Origin: Helopsaltes ochotensis
Lineage: Eukaryota; Chordata; Aves; Passeriformes; Locustellidae
Assembly: GCA_013400155.1 (NCBI GenBank)
Contig: VXBM01000144.1
Coordinates: forward strand, 859,143 to 923,142
Length of the DNA: 64,000 nt
Direction: 5' to 3'
Part shown: positions 28,001 to 40,331 of the stretch, piece by piece
Layout: the number at the start of each line of letters is the position of its first letter
Numbering within the stretch: position 1 is the first letter of the stretch
The notes under the pieces: model-generated
The model's input: the letters and a program-made list of their open reading frames with translations, nothing else
What the model was told of the DNA's origin: nothing
Database searches by the model: none
Translations under genes and position numbers: made by a program

Positions 28001-31000
28001 TGCCTTGTTGTCTTTGATTTTTTGTTTGGGTTTGGTTTTGGTTCCTCACCATTTTAATTCTTCAGCATGTTAACCTTCCCTTTTATGGCTATCATAGCCA
28101 GCAATATTCTTACTGTTGGAAAATTTCTAATATTTTTGATTACTTGTCTCTGTGCTCATCCTCTCAAGCTGCAGTTTTAAATTAATGTTGCTTGGTCACA
28201 TGAGGCAAATGTTATCAGTTGGAAATATTCCCTTCTCAGTTATAAAATGGATTAAGGTATGTTACGGAATATTTTGAATTTTAAGTTTGTTAGTTCAAGA
28301 GTCATGAAAAGGTAATCAGTGCTTGACTACATTTTCCAAAAGGTTTATTTGAGTTAGTAGTTTGTTTGTAGGATCTATAGAAAATTCTCATTCAAGCTGA
28401 TAATTACAAACTTGCCTTGATGCAAGCAGGACTTAATAACTGTAGTCTTGGAATTTTAAATTACTTATTTACATTTTATCTTTTGGTAACTTCCTTAAAA
28501 AATGTGATGCACAAACACATTTCTGGAAGAAAAATAAGCAGGGTTTTTAGCAAACAATTTTATGTTCTTCCAGGTTGCTTTGCAGACGGGAAAAGAGCCT
28601 CCAGCTATCTGGAAAGTACAGAAGGCTTTATTGCAAAAGTTTGTTCCTGAAGTGCGTGACGGACACAGAGAGTTTGCTGCTACTAACAGTGTGAGTCTTC
28701 AAAATTCCTTGGGAAGCTTCATGGGAGCTGCTTTCCTTAATGGAAGTCTAGGAAACTGAATAGAATGTGATTCTGGCATACATTCTTAGCAATCATCCTA
28801 GAGGGGGAGAAACCCCCTCCAACTCAAATTCTCCCTGAATACATCCGTGGACTGATTTTTTGCTTTCCAGCGCAGGGTCTTTGGTATCATTTTGTCTGTG
28901 TAAAGGAACAAGTTTTCCTGACCAGAATAAAATCAGTGGAAAGAGGCTTGTGAACCAACTGCTTTCTGCAATAGCAGTGATACAGACAGGGTACAATTTT
29001 AACAGGCAGCCTTTTGCCAGGCAGATAATGCTTTTGGGATAACATGTGGAGAGTAAAATAAAGGGAGAAAAAGAAGCCCAGAGTACCTCCCCTTAGCTTA
29101 TTGTCTTCAGTTTTAATTATTATCTGGAAATCTGATGAAGAATTTTGCATAAATTATAAATGCTGTGGAGTGACTTATTGTTGTATTTAAACATGGGGTG
29201 GTTTAAACTGATTTTTTTCTTTAGTATTGAAATTTTTACGTGTTAAAACTGACAAATTTTGCTTAACAGAAACACTTGTGGTTTGTTTTTTTTTTCTTTT
29301 CTCTTAGTATCTTGGGTACTTTGGGGATGCAAAGACAAAATACAAACGAGTGTATGTGAAGTTTGTTGAAAATGCAAACAAAAAGGAATATGTCAGAGTA
29401 TGCTCAAAAAAACCACGAATCAAGCCTGTCCAGTCAGCAAGGTATTTTATTTCAATTTTTTTTCCATTTTGCCGTATTGTTTTCATGTTAAGAACACATC
29501 TATTTAAATAAACAGGAGTTATAACTGTGAAATATATTAATTGTGCTTTAATATGGAAACTGAGAACTGTCTGGTTTGGTTTAAGAAATTCAATGGAAAT
29601 TACTGCTCTGTCTTCCCTCCTCTATTCTGTTCCATAATGAGTTATTTGGGAGTGTTAGGGTTCCACATGCTATTTCTAGGTCATCCTTTGCCATACAGGT
29701 CTGCTAATGTAATGATTTTAATTTTCTGTGTATTGTTTTCTCGTATCCTGTGGACTTTGCTAGTTAGGTAGTTTTATTCTGGATTGCTTTAATGATCATT
29801 CTGTCCCAGTATACTGGAAGTACCATGCTTTCTTCACAGTCCTGGAAAGTAAATTTAAAAACAGATGTTCATGACAGTGCTCTTCATTCAGGAAAACTGG
29901 AGTTTTAAGTCTAGTTTGCTCTCAAAGGAAGCAGTGCCATCAGATAATCTAGTTTATGAAATAATCCTGTTCTACTAAAAGTAGCTAGGATTTTGATGCT
30001 CCTTTTTTCTTGGGCTACGGAAGACTGTTCCAGTACCTGTTCCCCCAGTGCTCTGAAACAACCCCGTCTTTTAACAAAACAAAATTGTGATTAGCTTGTC
30101 ACACTTATACTGTTCTCTCAACACTGCTTTTGGCTTTTCTTTCTGTTTGTGCTGCCTGTTGTGTTTTGGAGAAATCAGTCAGATCTTACCTCTGTCTGTG
30201 TTTCACTGAGCTCCATTAAGCGAGGCCCTTCAGTGTCCTCGTTTGGGGCAGACTTTCCATTTCTCTCATCCTTCTACTATGTTGTCTCCATCCATTTTGG
30301 TTTGAAATCTCCATTTCTGACAGATGTCTAGAGTTATTCTCAGTGTTCCAGAAGATACTGACAATTGTTTCTGCTTTCCCATCTTGACAGAACTCTTCTC
30401 TAACACTTCCCAGGATTGTATTCCCTGCCACACTCTCAAAGCTGTATTGCGTTAATAGTCCTAAAGTTCAGAACTTTGTATTTCTCATATTAACATTCCT
30501 GTTTGTTTTCCTGTTTTGAGAGGTGGGAGGAGAAAGGTGTTGTCTGGTCAAGTATTATTTCAAAAATAGTATATAAAGTGTGTACAACCTCATACTGAGT
30601 TACAGTGAAATAAGTGTGTGTAATCAGTGGGGAGTATATTCCAATTAAATGAGATTATAGCTATTTTATTACTGCCAAAACTTGGGTGGTAACTATATTC
30701 ATAAACAGCCTCTTCATAATATTGCAGGACTATTCATTGCAAACCTAGTAATAGCAACATCAAACCCCCTGATCCACCAACACCAAAACCAACAGCAACA
30801 AAAGTCTCTTCTGTGAAACCCAAAGCTAAACAGCCAAAGGTAAAGGCTGAACCACCACCAAAGAAAAGGAAAAAGTGGAAAGAAGAATTTTCATCTTCCC
30901 AGTCCGATTCTTCACCTGAGGCCCAGAGTGAAGAAGATGGTGAGTGAGATACCATTTCTGGCACCTAGGCCCATTTGAACTTAACTGAGAAGAGTATTAT

Positions 31001-34000
31001 AAAAATACATTGTTTGATCTTGTGCTTTTTTTTTGTACAAGCCTCAGAAAGAAAATATAAAATCTGACATGCAAAATGAGTTTCTTTAAACTTTTCAGTT
31101 GCTTTTGGTGTATAAGCAAATGTGTACAATCGAAGTTATTTCAAATATAGTTTATCTACATAAATACATATTTTACCACTTGCTGTCTGTGACGGGTACA
31201 ATTGTAGGAGCAGAAGCCAATTTGATTTTTGAATACATCTTAAGAATTAAATTCTTCATTAGTTTTCCTTTGCAACTGAATGTCATGGCTAATATAACAT
31301 TCCTGTAATTTTTGCCTGCATGCAGATGTGGGCAGAATTCAGATGTTGCTGATGTATTTTCAGAACCCAAGGAGAAAAAGCATTTGACTTTTTGGCTGCT
31401 TCATTGCTTGTCTGAGTGCCAGATGTTCAAATGTAACCTGCTGAGCAGATTTGCTATTAAGACATTCATAGAACATTGAGATTCAATGTTTGCAAGAATT
31501 CTCCAGAAGAGAAAGGGATTTCTGAAGTTTACAGTGTTTTTAGGGGTTACTGTGGTAGCAGATTTACAGTGTATTTTGCAGGGTTCTTTTTTTTTTGTAT
31601 TTCCTGTATGTTTGCAGCAAAGCTGTGTATTGCTCATACTTTATTATTGTTGCATTTCTAAAGCATCTTGGTGACTTTTAAACATAGAAAAACTATTACT
31701 GATGTACTGACACACTGCCTCTGTGAGGACAGCACCTTTCAAATATTTTTGAAGCAAACTTGCCCAAGTAACACTGTTCATATTTAAGACTTCAAGTAAC
31801 CTGGTGATTACTGTCATCCCTGAGGAAGTTTAACAGTCTTCCTGACTGAATCACTGCAAAACCGTGGTGTCAGACAAGGAACCTATAAAAAGCTGCAGAA
31901 TGCTTAGTGATGACTACTCAGTGTGCATGTTAAAATTGCTGTCTATGAAAAAATGAAAGCTTCCTCAGAGTAAGCATAAGTATGCCTACATTGCTTCACT
32001 GATAATTTTTTTGTGTGAGTTTAAAAATGAGGTGATTGGCTTCAGTGATATGTAGGCTACCAAGTGACATTAGTACTCAGAAATTCTTTTTCCTGTTGGA
32101 TGACTTCAAATTTTGCTATTTTGGGAGGTACTTGCCTTGACATAAAAATTAGGGCACCTAGGGCACTTCACTTGACTGGAGTTATTAATTTTCCTGTTTC
32201 TCTAAACTTTCATCTGCAATAATAGAAAAATCTTTAAATTCCTTAAAATATAATCTAAATGCTGATAGTTTAAAAAATTGAACCATTTGTACAATATTTG
32301 GTGTCTGCCCCTGTGTTTGACCTGTAAGTAGTTTATTGCAATTGACTGCACTGACTTTTAATCTCTTGGGGTACCAGTAGAGGTCACTTGTGTTTCAAGA
32401 GAGAAACCCTTCAGTTTTGAAAAACACAAGTATTTTTAGGATATTGAAGGAGAAAAAATCATTCTGTCCTGTTTACTTTTCAGAGGTTGTACCTCCAGCT
32501 CCCCTTGTTACTCGCTTTTTGAATACAAGAGCTATGAAAGAGACTTTCAAGAGCTATATGGAGTTGCTTGTTAGCATTGCCTTGGATCCAGACACAATGC
32601 AAGCCTTGGAAAAGAGCAATGGTACAGTATGTTTAACATTTGTGTGTTCTTACTAGATTTTAAGGTTATTAATAAGTACAGCAAGTGTTCTTTTAAAAAA
32701 CCCCATAAACCTAACAAAATTCGAGGTACGTAACCTCATCTGAAGAATCTACATATATGTGTGTGTATATATTATTTTTTTGGCATTATCTTTTTGAACA
32801 ATCAATGTAACTTGGAAATATTGTTTTATCTTCTTTGCTACATTAGAATTTTGCTGTGAATGTCAGAATTGAGCTATTTGTTCCTATAGTTACTGTACTT
32901 CAAACCTTAGCAAACATTTATTGCAAATTACGGAGTTTCAAGTGTGTTTGCCTTCTTATGAAGAAATGGGCACATAACTTTAAGTAGATATGATTCCTCC
33001 TATTATTAAAAATTCTGTTTTTTAAACTCTGAAATCCTGATCAAAGAAAATTATATTAATGCACACTTTTTCTTTGAAGACAAAATATTTGGATTTGTTT
33101 ATCCTAGTAGACTCCAGGGTACAAGTCAAAACTTCTATTTCTCAAAATTTAGTAAAACTCTCACGTTCAAAGATAAATGTTCTGAAAGAGAAATTGTTTC
33201 ATGTATTATTTAGTTGCAAGCTGTTGTTTTGTACTACATTCTATTTGCTTGTGTTTATAAAAAAATCTTTTCTATGCTCTCCTCTCCTGCCTCTCCTCAT
33301 TTGTTTTGAGTGTGCATCAGTGCACACTTACCTCAAGATTTCAGACCCATGCATTATGTCAGTAGTCCCACTAAAATCAAAGTAATTGACTTTATAAATA
33401 AAAGGCTCCACACTGAGCTGTAAATTTTCATTCCTGGCCACATACCTATGTTCAGCTGTATATTGTGCAATTCACAGTGGTTTATCAGATAACTTTTATC
33501 AGTAAGCACTTTCCTCAATTTTGTTTTTTCTTGTTACAAATGCCAGCAGGACCATTTCTTGTAAAAGAGAATAAAAATGTCAAAACCACATACTTGTCTT
33601 TTTAAAACTGCCAGCTGTATTGGACAGAAGAGGATTATCTAGGAATTGGTGTAAAATTATCCCTAATATTTATGCTCTGTACTGCTCTATCTTATTTTTT
33701 TCCTTGCAGCAAAGGAAACTCAGAGAAAGAGCAGGATTGTAGTCAGCAATTAAACTTCATACTATCTATACCAGCTTAGTGGGCTGATCAAAAAAAATTC
33801 TCTCACATTTGAAATTAGATTATGTGCCAATTGCTTTATTTTTTACTTTCCACATTGTATATTAATGGGTGAAAGTATAGAATGAATATGAATCTCATTA
33901 TTGTGCGTCTCTTAATAATCAACTGCTGTGGGTTTTTAATGTGTCTTTTAGATGAGTTACTTTTGCCTCACATGAGAAAAATTGATGGTATGCTGAATGA

Positions 34001-37000
34001 CAATAGGAAAAGGCTGCTTTCCAAATTGCGCTTGGATCATGCTTTCAAGGTATTCTCTTTCAAATTCTAGGCTTTTAAAAGTGGTGTTTTAAGTAAATCA
34101 CTGAATTCATACCATGCAGGCACAGCTTAAAACCCATTTGTAACAGAAGTGAATATGGATTTGAAAGAGATGCTATAAATTTAGTGCTTGTATGTGGCAT
34201 TTTGAGAACATTTTGGGATGGAGGAGTTTATAGTGCAAAGGAAAAAGTTCTAGTTTTACTCCCCATGCTTTCTAGATTGTTCTCAAGCTTTATTTCCTTT
34301 AAGCTTTTCAAGTTTGCCAAAAGAAAATTTGCTTCCTGTCCTTCTAGAGCTTTTGGTTAAGTGATTGTATTGCCTAAAAATAAACTTTTACCTGAAATAG
34401 CTATGCTGTGGAGCAGATGTCTGAACCTCTTTGAAGTAGAGAACATGATCAGGGGAGTTTAAAACCAGGACAGAGGGATGCAAGAACAACTCATTTGTGT
34501 GCTCTTTCATGTATCTTCAGCATGGAAGGTTGAGAAAAGTGTGGATAACAAGCCCATATTACAGCAGCTTTGACGTGGTAATAAAAAAACAGGTCTGGAT
34601 GTGGACAGGGAAGAGAGAAGCCGTACCATCTCAGTAGAGAGAAGGTAAACAGGAGGATAATCACTGTGCTTCCTACCGTTCCCACCCACCCTCCAAGCAA
34701 CAATGCAGAGCTTGCAACTGCAGGAAGGTTGTTTTCACTCATGGAGTCATGTCAATTCCAACTGTTAACCCAGCACTGCTAAGTCCACCACTAAACCCTG
34801 TCCCAAAGTGCCACATCTGCTGCACATGTTTCAGAGACCTCCAGGGATGGCGACTTCACCACTTCCCTGGGCAGCCTGTTCAAGTACTTCATAACCCTTC
34901 TAGTGAAGAAATCTTTTGTAGTATCCACTCTAAATCCCCCCTAGTGCACCATGAGGCCATTTGCTCTTGTCCTACTGCTTGGTAATAAGACACCCTTTTG
35001 TCAGTGTCTATAATCAGATTGATTATTTGCTCCTGTAAGAGTTTTGAGGCCAACAACAGTAAAGCAGGCCTGGCTATAAACACCATCACCAAACTTGCTC
35101 TTTGCCTCTCTTTCCCTGTCCCCTTATGCCCACAGCACAGAGTCACTTGGAGAATTAATGCTGTTCTTTGTACTGCTGTGAGCTTAATTTTGAGAACTGG
35201 ATGAAGAGGGAGATAGTAACAGACTTGAAAGTTCTGCTCTCTTCCATCATGAGACTTTTTTCGCTGTTCCATTTCTTGTAAATTTTATGGGACATAAGGT
35301 GGCCTTGTTTCAGGGAGGAGACCATCATCAACCAGTGGAACAGCTGTAATTCACACAATTTTTGAATTTTTTTAGTGTTAGTTATGCTGTTTTCCCAACA
35401 GCTGAACAATTTGTACCTCCTTGAACAGAATTTCTTGTGGCTTCCTCCTTACAGTAAAAAGGCCTGGAGAGAGCTGTGTAATTTCAAAGGCACAGAGCAT
35501 CAGAGAGGTAGCATGTGTTTTCCCTCCATTTCTGTTTTTCTGTTGTGATAAGAATTTTGTGTTAATAGATATTAATATAGATACCTCTTTTTGACCTGTC
35601 TGTGCAGAGAAAATAGACCAGCTAAGGGAAGATACAAATTTGTAGAATTTCAGTTACATTCACAGTATACAAGGAGTGAGACATAGTCACGCTTGATTTT
35701 TTCCTAGTTTAAAGAGAAAAAGCTACTATAATTCTCATAATACCAACATGTAATTCCAGCTGCTGATGAAGTTGGAGTTCATAGGGAATACAATAGTTTT
35801 GCTGTGTGTTCACTTAGATGCAGATTATGTATCTTATCTCTAAAGTTAACTTAAGACTGTATTCCATCATATCACTTGCAAGACATTAATGGATGTAAGG
35901 AAGGGATCTGCTTGTGATATCAACTGCAAGATAGGAAACAATTTATGTTTTTCTTCTGATGTGACAGTATCATCCTTGGGTCAATGTCTTGGATAAAAAT
36001 GAAATGCCTACTTGTCATCACAAGTGCTTGTGTTGGTCAGGAAAATGTTTGATGCTCTTTAAGATACAGGAGGTTTCTGTTCCACCTTTAATGAAATAAC
36101 TAGTTCAGATATAAGAGCTGAATGAGGCACTGAAGAAAGCAGTAAGTTAGAAGTGTCATTTGTCATTTGCTGCTATCATTCAGTTTGAACGTTTTTACTG
36201 TTCTGCATTGATAGACATGGATGGATTTAATACTGTTTGTCCACTGGATACAGTTAATATGGAATATGTTTGGTAGCAGTCAGTGTTTGGTAGTATTGCC
36301 TGTTACATTTTTTATAGTTCTAACAGTTTATTGCATCCTTTGGGTAATAGTTGTTACAAACAAAATTATAAAATATTGTTTGCTCTAGTTGAAGCTTAGT
36401 AAGTGAAGCTGAAATGTGTAAACGCCATTTGAAAACAATTATGTCTCTCATGCTCCCAAAGATGCAGAAATCACTAGTATTTACTTCTTCATTCCTGTTC
36501 ACGTTTGTCTGGTGTAGGTCAGTGGTGTGACCATGGAACTGTTCAGGCTTTTAGGAATTCTCCAGAGGAGCCCAGAAGTGGCCAGAGCCTTTTGACACTC
36601 CAAATCAGCCTTGAGGAAGGCTATTATAGTGGATAGCAAAACTGAATAATTCAAACCTGTTTAAGTTGTTCCACTTGGAAAGTATTGGACATGGACAGAT
36701 TGGCTTGTCAAGGTTACTGCTACCACTGTGCAGGAGATTTAATAGCTGTTTACTGAGAGGTTTGTTTAATAAAGTAAAAAGCAGCTGATATAGATAAAGA
36801 GCTAATAAATTATAGGCAGGGGATGTTGTTGTAGTCAGGTACTGTTTGTTAAAAGAAAATCTAAAAATGGAGTCAACTTCATATTTTAACCCAATAGTCC
36901 CAGTAAGGTCCTTAAGCTGCACCATTGATTCATTTTTCCGTATGTATATTTTTCTGCCTCATACTAGAGTGTAATATAAAGATGCATGTTATGCATGTTT

Positions 37001-39742
37001 ATTTAATGTGAAACATTTTTTTCAGGGCCAGATTATGTAGCGTAGCAGGACTATTTCAAAGCAGCTGCTAACATAATGCTGTATTTGTTCAACAAAATTC
37101 TATTCAAATTTACTCAGGCAAATAGTGTAGAATTGAAGCTGACAGAAATGCAGTTCACTGAACTCCATTTTTTAAAATGTCTTAAACTTGTACTTTTTTG
37201 AACCAGGCCTCTACTTCACTGTGCATAAGCTTTTCTACCTTACAGATCTGATGAGATGCAATTAATTTTTTTGCAAATTAGTAATTTGAAAAACCTGGGA
37301 CAAAACGTATGAAGATACTTAGGCATGCAATCCCTGTGTGCCTTACTAAGCATGAAATACTTAGAGATCTTCAAGTAACTTAGCCTTAGAGATTCCTGGG
37401 TAGAAATGGAATGGAAAGCAATTTAGAAGTTAAAAATTGCCCTGTTGAGCTTTTTTTCAGCCCTCTCTTTCTAGTGATGGAATCACAGATGTTAATCTGA
37501 TGTACAGTGAAAGGATATGCTGGTCTTGAAAAATTACAGTAGTCAGGAACAGGTGGTTTTACTTTCCAAACCAGATTTGGTTGTATGATATGATAAAGAC
37601 ACTTTATTGGGTCTTTGTGGAAGAATAATTTTTTTCCTAATAGGCTGCACTCTAATCTTTTCAAAGAAAAACGACCAGTTCATCATCAATGAGGCCATCT
37701 TGATTTTTCATAATCCTTTTTCTTTATATGCTCTGTTAAAGAATGCTTTGGAAAACTTTCCTGAACTGACGGTGGTCACTCGGGATTCCAAGACAAAGTG
37801 TGGAGGGACATCTGTGTCTAAGATCAAAATGAATGGTAAATCTTACAACAAGAAAACACTGAGGGCTTCTAAATCAACCACTAAACCAGCACAGGTGAGT
37901 GTTAACAGGGTTTGTTGCTGCCACCATCTGACCTGTGCTGTGCTAACTGTGTTTATATAAAACACTGTGTCATGTATAAGCTGGTTTGGTTGGTTTATCA
38001 AAACATAAAATCTTTGAGAGAGGTGCTTTTTCTGTAACAAGGGAGTGTTAAAACCCAACATTTAATGATGTACATTACATCATTATTGTATGTGAAATAT
38101 CGTTTGTCAGCTCCCTGGGCTGTTGCTGGAGCAGCAACAATTTGTCTTCACCATCACTTCTGTAGATCACAGTCATAAGTTTCATACACTTGCTGCAAAG
38201 TAAAAGATACAATGGCTTCTAGATCAAAAATCTAATAAAATAGTGTTAATACTGTAAAATCTGAGATCAGATAACACTTCTTAAAAATTGAGTTCTATTT
38301 TGTTCCGTTCCTCATTTTCAATGTCAGAATGAAGCTGTGTATCTTAGGTTAAAAAAAAAAATAAAAAACAACACAGAAAAAATTTGAGAAGCACATATTG
38401 TTTATTTCCATAGAATTCCTGGGGAGCACTCTAACTAGATTTGGCTTGCTTAACCTCATCTCCCTGCAGTAAACAGTGGCTTGAGAAATGACCTGTACAT
38501 ATAGCTCACACTCATATTTGTTGCCAAACTAATCTAATTTTTAGGTAAGTACAAATCAGCCTTCTCAAGCACAAAGTCTGTGCTGTGCCTTTTGCAATGA
38601 TAGCCATCAATCTGGTACAATAATGGTTAAACTTTGGTACTTCTTGAGAAGGGGGTGTCTTACCCATTTTGGGCTTTTGCAGTGCATTTGGGATGACTGA
38701 AATCATTCTCACACCTGGTTTTGATAAAACAACACGGGAAGTGGAGATAGGAGATAATTATGATATAATAGGAATCACAGTTTGCCAGATAAGTCACAAT
38801 AATGGATTTGAATTAAGCACTCAGTTTCTGAATTGTTGAAAAAAATTGATTACAGAAGAAAATGTCTATCATGTGTCTTGGTAAATAACACGAGTTTTCC
38901 TAAAATAATTGTTCTTTTTGCAGGAGTTTACAGTAGATCCAGAAAAAATACAGTTGTATTCTTTGTATCACTCACTCCATCATTACAAATATCACATATA
39001 TCTAACATGTAAAGAAGAGGTAAGTATTGTTCTCATCTTTTGCATTCATTGAGGGAATTTATTGAGGGAATTGAGTCCAACCTCAGAGACTGTTCTCTCA
39101 TTCTTGGTAAATGAGTATGGATTGAGGCCTCCTATTTTAATTAATTCTTTATGGCAAATAAAGGCTACACTGACCATGTGGGTTGCCCCTAAAGGGATCT
39201 GCTGCTCAGAACATTCAGAGTTGAGGCTTGCAAGGTTTGTGGGATTCCCTGAAGTGTTCTTCACTGTTATCCAAAATAAACAGAACAAATGTTGTCAGTG
39301 TATTTAAAAAGTTGGGGGGGAGGGTTTTGCCTTAGAATGCCACGCCTTTATTTCTTCTGCAAATCCTTTGTGGAAATATTTCAGGTAGCAGAAATACAAG
39401 AGTTGAGCTCTGGCTTAGTTGTTAAAAATGCATTTTGGGGAGCATTAACCTTGCTTTTAAAACTTAAAGGTTTTCTGGCAGAGAAGGTTCATATTTAACT
39501 GCAGACTTTTATAAAAATGAAAATTCTCCAATTCTGGCAGCCTAATGTGTGTATGTGTGTGTGTGCATCTCTCACTCCTCCTCCTTCTCTTTTTTAAATA
39601 GATTTCTTCTGTTCAGAAGACGAGTGCAGATCTAGGCCAGGAAGAGATTGTGCAGCTGTGCATGAAAAACATAAAATGGGTGGAGGATCTTTTTGAAAAG
39701 TTTGGTGAACTTTTGAATCGTGTCCAGCAGAAATGCTCATAA
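15895..39742 (+). CDS. QSER1: QSER1, glutamine- and serine-rich protein 1 (12 coding exons; exon 1 missing)
   Basis: Coding exons are 15895-16004, 17203-17367, 20650-24351, 27232-27527, 28574-28690, 29308-29441, 30728-30939, 32484-32621, 33952-34049, 37742-37894, 38924-39019 and 39602-39742. All introns are GT-AG and all phases agree. They encode about 1,786 residues plus an absent exon 1; counting from the Met at 17271 gives 1,727 residues, against 1,735 as I remember for human QSER1. The N-terminal two thirds is low-complexity Q/S/T sequence with repeated SQ and YSS motifs. The C-terminal third is conserved with paralogue PRR12, including a DUF4211-type region (exons 5-7) and a basic nuclear-localisation-like KKRKK. 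Family knowledge: a nuclear chromatin protein that, with TET1, protects hypomethylated regions from de novo methylation. Introns exceed 300 bases throughout; apart from a CR1 fragment at 34752-34995 I see only unique AT-rich sequence in them. Confidence 0.96.
17203..17367 (+). CDS. QSER1: QSER1 exon 3
   Basis: Acceptor ATCATCTAG, donor ACAG|GTGAAA, phase 1 at both ends, 55 codons. It begins GLSGIFDTSMHSAGG (PRR12: GLSGLFDTGLHHAGS) and continues through MNFLSAIESRTAQAVSS to FRAPSWQT. The ATG at 17271 is the start I recall for human QSER1. The open, homologous sequence upstream of it suggests that Met is internal. Confidence 0.95.
17368..20649 (+). other. QSER1 intron 3, no gene seen
   Basis: About 3.3 kb of unique, moderately AT-rich sequence. 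A 13-base word, CTCACTCAGAAAG, occurs twice 19 bases apart (19293-19305 and 19312-19324). I see no exon-like or repeat-family sequence. Confidence 0.6.
20650..24351 (+). CDS. QSER1: QSER1 exon 4 (giant Q/S-rich exon)
   Basis: A 3,702-base exon (1,234 codons) open in one frame, acceptor TTTTTCCAG and donor TCAG|GTAAAA, phase 1 at both ends. It is mostly Ser/Gln/Thr-rich with recurrent SQSQ and SYSS words. Islands shared with PRR12 stand out: ELFVTGALPTSGTFP and ALSAYQHP near the start, SVIKHHQRPSST (21117), YSQSVIRSNSRLED (about 22371), SICFPES (about 23037), KEVEEKQPE followed by GFIASFLDFLKSG (23994-24032), and LETLPSFSSDEDD (about 24222). If the donor were skipped the frame would stop at 24399-24401. 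Confidence 0.97.
24352..27231 (+). other. QSER1 intron 4, no gene seen
   Basis: About 2.9 kb, strongly AT-rich between about 25.8 and 26.5 kb. It contains one exact octamer ATGCAAAT (26116-26123) with a TAATTA-type motif about 30 bases downstream. I recognise no coding sequence or repeat family. Confidence 0.55.
27232..27527 (+). CDS. QSER1: QSER1 exon 5
   Basis: Acceptor TTCTTCAG, donor AAAG|GTAATC; enters phase 1, leaves phase 0. It begins ETEKMTLVTAAATTTS, a Thr/Ala-rich and fast-evolving stretch, and ends in the conserved GEGMYRERDEFVVKIEDIE, which opens the DUF4211-type region shared with PRR12 (RERDEFVIRAEDI). Confidence 0.95.
28574..28690 (+). CDS. QSER1: QSER1 exon 6
   Basis: Acceptor TTCTTCCAG, donor AGT|GTGAGT, 39 codons, phase 0. 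It reads VALQTGKEPPAIWKVQKALL and continues to REFAATNS, near-identical to the corresponding PRR12 block ([20 protein letters not shown]). It is part of the DUF4211-type region. Confidence 0.97.
29308..29441 (+). CDS. QSER1: QSER1 exon 7
   Basis: Acceptor TCTCTTAG, donor CAAG|GTATTT; enters phase 0, leaves phase 2. It reads YLGYFGDAKTKYKRVYVKF and then NKKEYVRVCSKKP, the most conserved part of the DUF4211-type region. The pattern of aromatic and basic residues matches PRR12. Confidence 0.97.
30728..30939 (+). CDS. QSER1: QSER1 exon 8 (basic, nuclear-localisation-like)
   Basis: Acceptor ATATTGCAG, donor GATG|GTGAGT; enters phase 2, leaves phase 1. A Pro/Thr/Lys-rich linker leads to KVKAEPPPKKRKKWKEEF (from 30840), a classic basic nuclear-import motif also present in PRR12. 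An acidic Ser-rich segment ending SEED follows. Confidence 0.95.
32484..32621 (+). CDS. QSER1: QSER1 exon 9
   Basis: Acceptor ACTTTTCAG, donor AATG|GTACAG; enters and leaves phase 1. It encodes RFLNTRAMKETFKSYMELLV followed by SIALDPDTMQALEKSN, aligning with PRR12 [20 protein letters not shown]. A helical C-terminal block begins here. Confidence 0.97.
33952..34049 (+). CDS. QSER1: QSER1 exon 10
   Basis: Acceptor TGTCTTTTAG, donor CAAG|GTATTC; enters phase 1, leaves phase 0. It reads DELLLPHMRKIDGMLNDNRK and on to DHAFK (PRR12: [20 protein letters not shown]). It is followed by a 3.7-kb intron containing a reverse-oriented CR1 fragment. Confidence 0.97.
34752..34995 (-). mobile_element. CR1-type LINE fragment (3' end), antisense in QSER1 intron 10
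   Basis: Read on the minus strand, this follows the 3' part of avian CR1 elements. On the plus strand the tell-tale reverse-complement words are CTCCAGGGATGGCGACTTCA, CCTGGGCAGCCTGTTC, GTGAAGAAATCTTTTGTAGT and GAGGCCATTTGCTCTTGTCC, in the family's order. It is 5'-truncated, as is usual for CR1, and diverged. Ends are approximate. Confidence 0.85.
37742..37894 (+). CDS. QSER1: QSER1 exon 11
   Basis: 51 codons in phase 0; donor ACAG|GTGAGT. It begins NALENFPELTVVTRDSK and includes SYNKKTLRASKSTTK. The acceptor GTTAAAG has a weak pyrimidine tract, but the reading frame and the similarity to PRR12 (ALHTFPQL; YNRKTLSKLK) fix the boundary. Confidence 0.93.
38924..39019 (+). CDS. QSER1: QSER1 exon 12
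   Basis: 32 codons in phase 0, acceptor CTTTTTGCAG, donor AGAG|GTAAGT. It contains LYSLYHSLHHYKYHIYLTC, the most strongly conserved C-terminal motif shared with PRR12 (YYTLYHSLHHYKYHTFLRC). Confidence 0.97.
39602..39742 (+). CDS. QSER1: QSER1 exon 13, last coding exon and stop
   Basis: Acceptor TTTAAATAG, 47 codons including TAA at 39740-39742. It reads ISSVQKTSADLGQEEIVQLC and ends NRVQQKCS, matching the human C-terminus as I remember it and PRR12 (LGQEEVVQQC). Confidence 0.97.
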   Translation: MSSVQKTSADLGQEEIVQLCMKNIKWVEDLFEKFGELLNRVQQKCS

Positions 39743-40309
39743 CAAAAATGTATCCCAAATCCCACATTTTTCTACGGCACTAACCTGATGGAACAGAAAG
39801 CTCAGAGAGAGGCTCTGATTTCTTTTACAATGCCAGACTGCATTCTTGTTCGTAGCCATTTTTATTTCTCTTTATGGAACTTTGTGCCTTGGCTCATGCT
39901 AAGGAAAAGTGATGCTGCCAAGGAAATCAGTCCTTTGGAGATGGAACTAAACATAAACCTAACCACATTTTTAACCTGAAGAGTTATTTTCTATTTTGTA
40001 AACTATTGGATAACTTAGTTTTATTTTCAGAAATGTTTTTGACAAGTGATAAAGCATGCACTACATATAGTTATTTCCTTTTTTATTGCTCAACAGGTAA
40101 CAACACTTAAAATACTACCGATTTTTCCATCCCTGACTGAGAGAAAAGTCAGCGTTGGGGCGAACTAATTTTTACATGTCTGGCCACCAAATTTAGAGTT
40201 TTGTACATTTTGTGAACAGAGCCGGAGTGACATCAGTTTCTGCATATGTATATTGCCATCATAAAATCCAGAAATTTCATTATGCTTTATGGACTCCTTT
40301 TACTATTGT

Positions 40310-40331
40310 CATGTTCGGGAGACCGAACATG
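40310..40331 (+). other. Perfect 9-bp stem-loop with GAGA tetraloop in QSER1 3' UTR
   Basis: The arms CATGTTCGG (40310-40318) and CCGAACATG (40323-40331) are exact reverse complements, closed by GAGA, which fits the GNRA tetraloop rule. A possible additional wobble pair extends the base. It lies in the 3' UTR, so the RNA could form a stable hairpin. No function is known to me. Confidence 0.75.
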
